A stretch of 64,000 nt of DNA from Alligator mississippiensis (Eukaryota > Chordata > Crocodylia > Alligatoridae): assembly GCF_030867095.1 (NCBI RefSeq), contig NC_081835.1:45491892-45555891 (forward strand). Reading direction: 5' to 3'. A program made the position numbers and the translations under genes. Shown in pieces: positions 60,427-64,000 of the stretch. Below the pieces are notes generated by a model, which did not search any database, had not been told where the DNA came from, and worked only from the letters and a program-made list of their open reading frames with translations. How positions within the stretch are numbered: the first letter of the stretch is position 1; the number at the start of each line of letters is the position of its first letter.

Positions 60427-62665
60427 ATTCATAGATGTAGATGTTAGGGTCGGAACGGACCTCAATAGATCATTGAGTCTAACCCCCTGCGTAGGCAGGA
60501 AAGAGTGCTGGGTCTAGATGACCCCAGCTAGATGCCTATCTAACCTCCTCTTGAAGACCCCCAGGGTAGGGGAGAGCACCACTTCCCTTGAAGCCCCTTC
60601 CAGACTTTGGCCACGCTAACTGTGAAGAAGTTCTTCCTAATGTCCAGTCTAAATCTGCTCTCTGCTAGCTTGTGGCCATTATTTCTTGTAACCCCCAGGG
60701 GCACCTTGGTGAGTAAAACCTCACCAATTCCCTTCTGGTCCCCCATGATGAACTTATAGGCAGCCACAAGGTTGCCTCTCAACCTTCTCTTGCGGAGGCT
60801 GAAGAGGTCCAGGTGCCCCAGTCTCTCCTCATAGGGCTTGGCCTGCAAGCCCTTAACCATACGAGTGGCCCTTCTCTGGACCCTCTCCAGGTTATCCACA
60901 TCCCTCTTGAAGTGCGGTGCCCAGAATTGCATGCAGTACTCCAACTGCGGTCTGACCAGCGCCAGATAGAGGGGAATTATCGCCTCCTTGTTTCTGTTAG
61001 TCATGCATTTGCTGATGCACAATAAAGTGCCATTAGCTTTTCTGATGCCTTCGTCACACTGCCGACTCATGTTCATCTTGGAGTCGACTAGGACTCCAAG
61101 ATCCCTTTCCACTTCCGTGCCACCAAGCAGGTCATTTCCTAGGCAGTAGGTATGCTGGACATTTTTCCTCCCTAGGTGCAGCACTTTGCATTTCTCCTTG
61201 TTGAACTACATTCTGTTGTTTTCTGCCCATATGTCCAACCTGTCCAGGTCTGCTTGTAGTTGTTCCCTGCCCTCCGGTGCGTCCATTTCTCCCCACAGTT
61301 TTGTGTCATCTGCAAACTTGGACAGAGTACACTTCACTCCCTCGTTCAAGTCGCTGATGAAGACATTGAAGACTATCGGTCCAAGGACCGAGCCCTGCGG
61401 GACCCCATTGCCCACACCCTTCCAGGTCAATACCAACCCATCCACTATGACTCTCTGGGTATGACCCTCTAGCCAATTCACCACCTACTGGACTGTATAG
61501 TCATCCAAGTCACAGCCTCTTACCTTATTCACCAGTATGGTGTGGGATACCGTATCGAAGGCCTTCCTGAAGTCTAAGTAAACGACGTCAACCCCTACTC
61601 CTGCGTCCAGGTGTTTTGTAACCTGGTCGTAAAAAGAGACTAGATTAGTCGGGCATGACCTACCTGCTACGAACCCGTGCTGGTTTCCCCTCAGCATTAT
61701 TTTTCCTGCCGGTCTCTTGCAAATGCGAGCCTTGATAATTTTTTCAAAGACTTTGCCAAGAATGGAGGTGAGAGTGACTGGCCTATAGTTGCCCGGGTCC
61801 TTCTTCCTCCCCTTCTTGAAAATAGGGACCACATTGGCCCTTTTCCAGTCCTCCGGGACCTGGCCCGTGCGCCATGAGTGTTCAGATATTCCCGCCAGTG
61901 GCTGTGCAATGACATCAGCCAGTGCCTTCAGTACCCTTGGATGGAGCTCATCTGGGCCTGCTGACTTAAATGCATCTGCACCATCTCAGGGTCTACGCTT
62001 GGTAGTCTGGCGCCTTGCTGCTGCCTCTCTACAATCCCAGTGAGAGACTTGTCTTGCCCCTCGCTTAGGAACACTGAGGCAAAGAACTCATTGAGGAGTT
62101 CAGCCTTGTCTCCCCTGTCCATCACCAATTGCTTATACCCATTTAGTAGAGGTCCTATTCCACCCTGGGCCTTCCTTTTACTCCCTATATATCTAAAAAA
62201 CAATTTTTTGTTATCCTTTACTTGGGATGCCATCCTCAGCTCCATGGTAGCTTTGGCCCGTCTAACTGCCTCCCTACAAGTGCAAGCAGAGGAGGTATAC
62301 TCCTCTTTAGTAATCTCTCCCCATTTCCACTTTTTATATGCCCCCCTTTTTGCCCCTAGGCTGCTCTGGATTTCTCTGGTCAGTCAAGGAAGCCTCTTGG
62401 CCCCTTTCCCCCTTTTTCCCCACATCGGGATAGTCTCCCTCTGTGCCCGAAGGATCATTTCCTTAAGACACAGCCACCCTTCCTGGGCTCCCATCTCTTC
62501 AAAACTCTTACTCTTCAGTGCGTCCTTGACTAAACACCCGAGTTCATTGAAATCAGCTTTCCTAAAGTCTAGTACTTTCACCCTACTAGTTACCTTACCC
62601 ACTTGACGTCTTATGGAAAATTGACGTCTTACGGAAAATCCTCTACTGGAAATCCATTTTCTCAT
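60427..62665 (-). mobile_element. CR1 LINE (copy L), longest copy in the window
   Basis: The 3' end is at 60427 (ATTCATAGATGTAGATGTTAG on +) and the 5' end at about 62665. In minus-strand order it encodes a linker region between endonuclease and polymerase (KVLDFRKADFNELGCLVKDA, WLCLKEMILRAQRETIPMW), then MELRMASQVKDNKKLFFRYI. The polymerase begins at MVPIFKKGRKKDPGNYRPVT, with [19 protein letters not shown] and [20 protein letters not shown]. The intact catalytic stretch KFADDTKLWG follows, and then LVRPQLEYCMQFWAPHFKR. Only a few frame changes divide it. The endonuclease is missing. It is inserted in the older copy M and belongs to the subfamily of copy G by similarity of the coding blocks. 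Confidence 0.9.
62603..62638. repeat. 18-bp tandem repeat at the 5' side of CR1 copy L
   Basis: TTGACGTCTTATGGAAAA (62603-62620) is followed by TTGACGTCTTACGGAAAA (62621-62638). On the coding strand it gives the repeated peptide FSVRRQ-FSIRRQ. Confidence 0.8.
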
Positions 62666-63350
62666 TCATCCTAGAAATACATTGGCAGATCATAAGTGTA
62701 CTACAGTTGACTAGTATATCTTGTTCTTTCTCTTCCTTTGTTGTTTCCAACTCCTGAGCTCCCACCTTACAGCAGAAATGCCTGTTGTTAGTTCCTCAGT
62801 GCATAACTTTGCATTTTGTACTATTGAATTTTGTTCCATCTTTTAGTACTTCAGTTCTCAAGGTCATCCAGTTATTTCTGCATGATATGTTGATTTCATC
62901 AGTGCACTTGTCATTTTTTTGCCAAGGCCATTACTGAAAATTTTTAAAGGAGACTGTTCCTTGAGAAACACAACCAGTAACCTTCGTCCAGCCTAAACCT
63001 ATTCTTTCAACCCCATCTGTTGATGTCTTCTCTTGAGGTGTGCGCCTTACCCACCTTCAGTTTCTCTGCTTCTCATCTTCTCCAGTTTAACTAATACATG
63101 CCTGTATGGTACTATACCAGATGCTTTACTGAAGTTCCTTTCTGTAGCCTTGTTACTATTAGCCATCCTATCTTTGCCCCAGTGAACAACATTATTCTCA
63201 TTTAATATTTTGCCTCAGTTTTTGTTTAAGTTTTTGGGCCATTGCTACATTGTACTTAAACAGTACCCCGTTCTCAGTGGATAGTGGCCCAACTTATTTC
63301 CTGCTTGTCTGTTGTTGTTTATGTGACCGAACAAATTTTTTCCTTTTTTT

Positions 63351-63426
63351 TACTACATTTACCCAAATCCCAAGTGACTGAATGTAAGAGACAGCAAACC
63401 AATTTTAGATTCTGTGCATGAAAAAT
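63351..63426. other. Short unassigned intron segment
   Basis: Nothing recognised. Confidence 0.4.
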
Positions 63427-63801
63427 GTATATTTCTGTTAATCAGCATCTTACAAGCCAGCATGCTCTGTTAACCGGCATGCCGGCTTGTAAGATAAAAT
63501 GAAACCAGAAGTGTCCACTGTGGCGCATTTGGTTTTTCTGAGCCCCTATGGCCCGTGGGCAAAGAAACCTGCACTGCTGAGCCCCCATGGCCTGGGGGCA
63601 TAATAGGCTGTGTGGGGCCCGCCTCCCTGTCCCATGGGTCTGCAGGCCTTGCGGGAAGGGCAGCGATGCAATGGGAAGGGCAGTGGGACGCCCCAGATGC
63701 AGCGGGAGAAGTGGCAGCTTGGGCCGCTCAATTAACTGGCATATTTTGTTATCCGGCATCCCCCATTCCCGGGGGATGCTGGATAACAGAATTTTTACTG
63801 T
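63427..63801. mobile_element. pogo/Tigger-like MITE
   Basis: The right end AACAGAATTTTTACTG (to 63801), followed by TA, is the inverse of a CAGTAAAAATTCTGTTATCC-type end. The left side shows the matching but diverged ATTTCTGTTAATCAGCATC from about 63431. Subterminal palindromes are strong: 63447-63464 pairs with 63478-63495 (17 of 18), and GCATCCCCC at 63756-63764 pairs with GGGGGATGC at 63771-63779. The core is GC-rich and non-coding. Confidence 0.6.
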
Positions 63802-64000
63802 ATTTGTTATAATTTTCCATGGATAGAATCTAATTATTACAGCATCATCTTAAATTAATCCCTCCCACTACTGCAGTAGGGAAAGCATTGGTGGGGGGCT
63901 GGTGGCAGAAAGGCCAGATGGCAGGGGAGTTAAGTGGTCTGATCCCTGCCCCCCTGTCCTGTGCCTGCACTCATTGATGTACCATGTTGTCATCTTCCAC
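63802..64000. other. Intron, no recognised feature
   Basis: Nothing recognised up to the window end. Confidence 0.5.

Larger units (their letters stand above)
60240..63350 (-). mobile_element. Old CR1 LINE (copy M), split by copy L
   Basis: Segments at 60240-60426 and about 62690-63350 have the diverged look of an ancient CR1 on the minus strand. AAGCCATGCTCCTTTAGTCTC at 60268 matches the post-polymerase region. AACTTTGCATTTTGTACTATT near 62806 matches the block before it, and CTTGAGAAACACAACCAG near 62960 lies near the polymerase. The order is that of one copy interrupted by copy L. Identification rests on this order and is less certain than for the younger copies. Confidence 0.55.
21711..64000 (+). 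other. DOCK3: First intron of DOCK3 (5' part)
   Basis: From the donor at 21711 to the end of the window I find no frame encoding the expected next segment of DOCK3 (the SH3 domain beginning VICSFRG), so the sequence is read as a single intron of more than 42 kb. It contains only mobile elements and unique AT-rich DNA. Large first introns are known for DOCK3 orthologues. This is inference from absence. Confidence 0.75.

Noticed and set aside
21711..64000. Search for DOCK3 exon 2
   Set aside because: No frame encoding the expected VICSFRG segment was seen on the + strand, so none is annotated.
1..64000. CRISPR arrays, tRNA or rRNA genes, bacterial operons
   Set aside because: No regularly spaced short repeats, no cloverleaf-like sequence with A and B boxes, and no prokaryotic gene organisation was noticed. 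The 79-bp array consists of contiguous diverged units without spacers.

Overview
The window is vertebrate genomic DNA, most likely crocodilian (alligator-like). It is AT-rich non-coding sequence packed with 5'-truncated CR1 LINEs whose short 3' ends resemble those of crocodilians, turtles and birds. It also holds hAT-, mariner/pogo- and Harbinger-type DNA transposons and two solo retroviral LTRs. There is no bacterial gene organisation, no CRISPR array, and I recognise no tRNA or rRNA gene. The crocodilian assignment is an inference from repeat style, not a database match.

One host gene is recognisable. A CpG island at about 21.04-22.33 kb carries a first coding exon on the + strand (21674-21710). 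It encodes the first 12 residues and one base of DOCK3 (MWSPTEEEKYGV), followed by a GTAGGT splice donor. DOCK3 is a Rac1 guanine-nucleotide exchange factor of neurons. Bases 1 to about 21.0 kb are therefore its 5' flank. Everything from 21711 to the end is read as its first intron, because I found no second exon.

Upstream flank (1-21 kb): a decayed Harbinger transposase (minus, 990-1925), possibly with a convergent partner frame; a mariner-like MITE nested in another MITE (3.9-5.0 kb); a 79-bp minisatellite (5.28-5.63 kb); a CR1 copy (6.9-8.6 kb, +); a non-LTR retrotransposon remnant with a C-terminal zinc-finger motif (10.4-11.0 kb, minus); a composite MITE (12.1-12.7 kb); and a stack of minus-strand CR1s at 16.1-20.5 kb, one inserted inside another.

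Intron (21.7-64 kb): a hAT MITE with a perfect 8-bp target duplication (25.1 kb); a + CR1 split by a minus CR1 (27.3-30.1 kb); a TAGGG-ended MITE (30.3 kb); two SINE-like copies (32.5 and 36.6 kb); a + CR1 split by a hAT-like element (37.0-39.4 kb); a sense solo LTR with a 5-bp target duplication and promoter-like motifs (39.8-40.6 kb); an inverted pair of one MITE family (42.4 and 45.6 kb); an antisense solo LTR (49.7-50.7 kb); minus-strand CR1s at 47.4, 51.8, 56.1 and 60.4 kb, the last inside an older CR1; and a pogo/Tigger-like element at the right end.

I see no new multi-gene system. The points most worth a second look are the sense LTR with a consensus splice donor in DOCK3 intron 1, the nested and chimeric CR1 loci, the clean MITE boundaries, and a decayed open frame of unknown origin at 52.9-53.6 kb.
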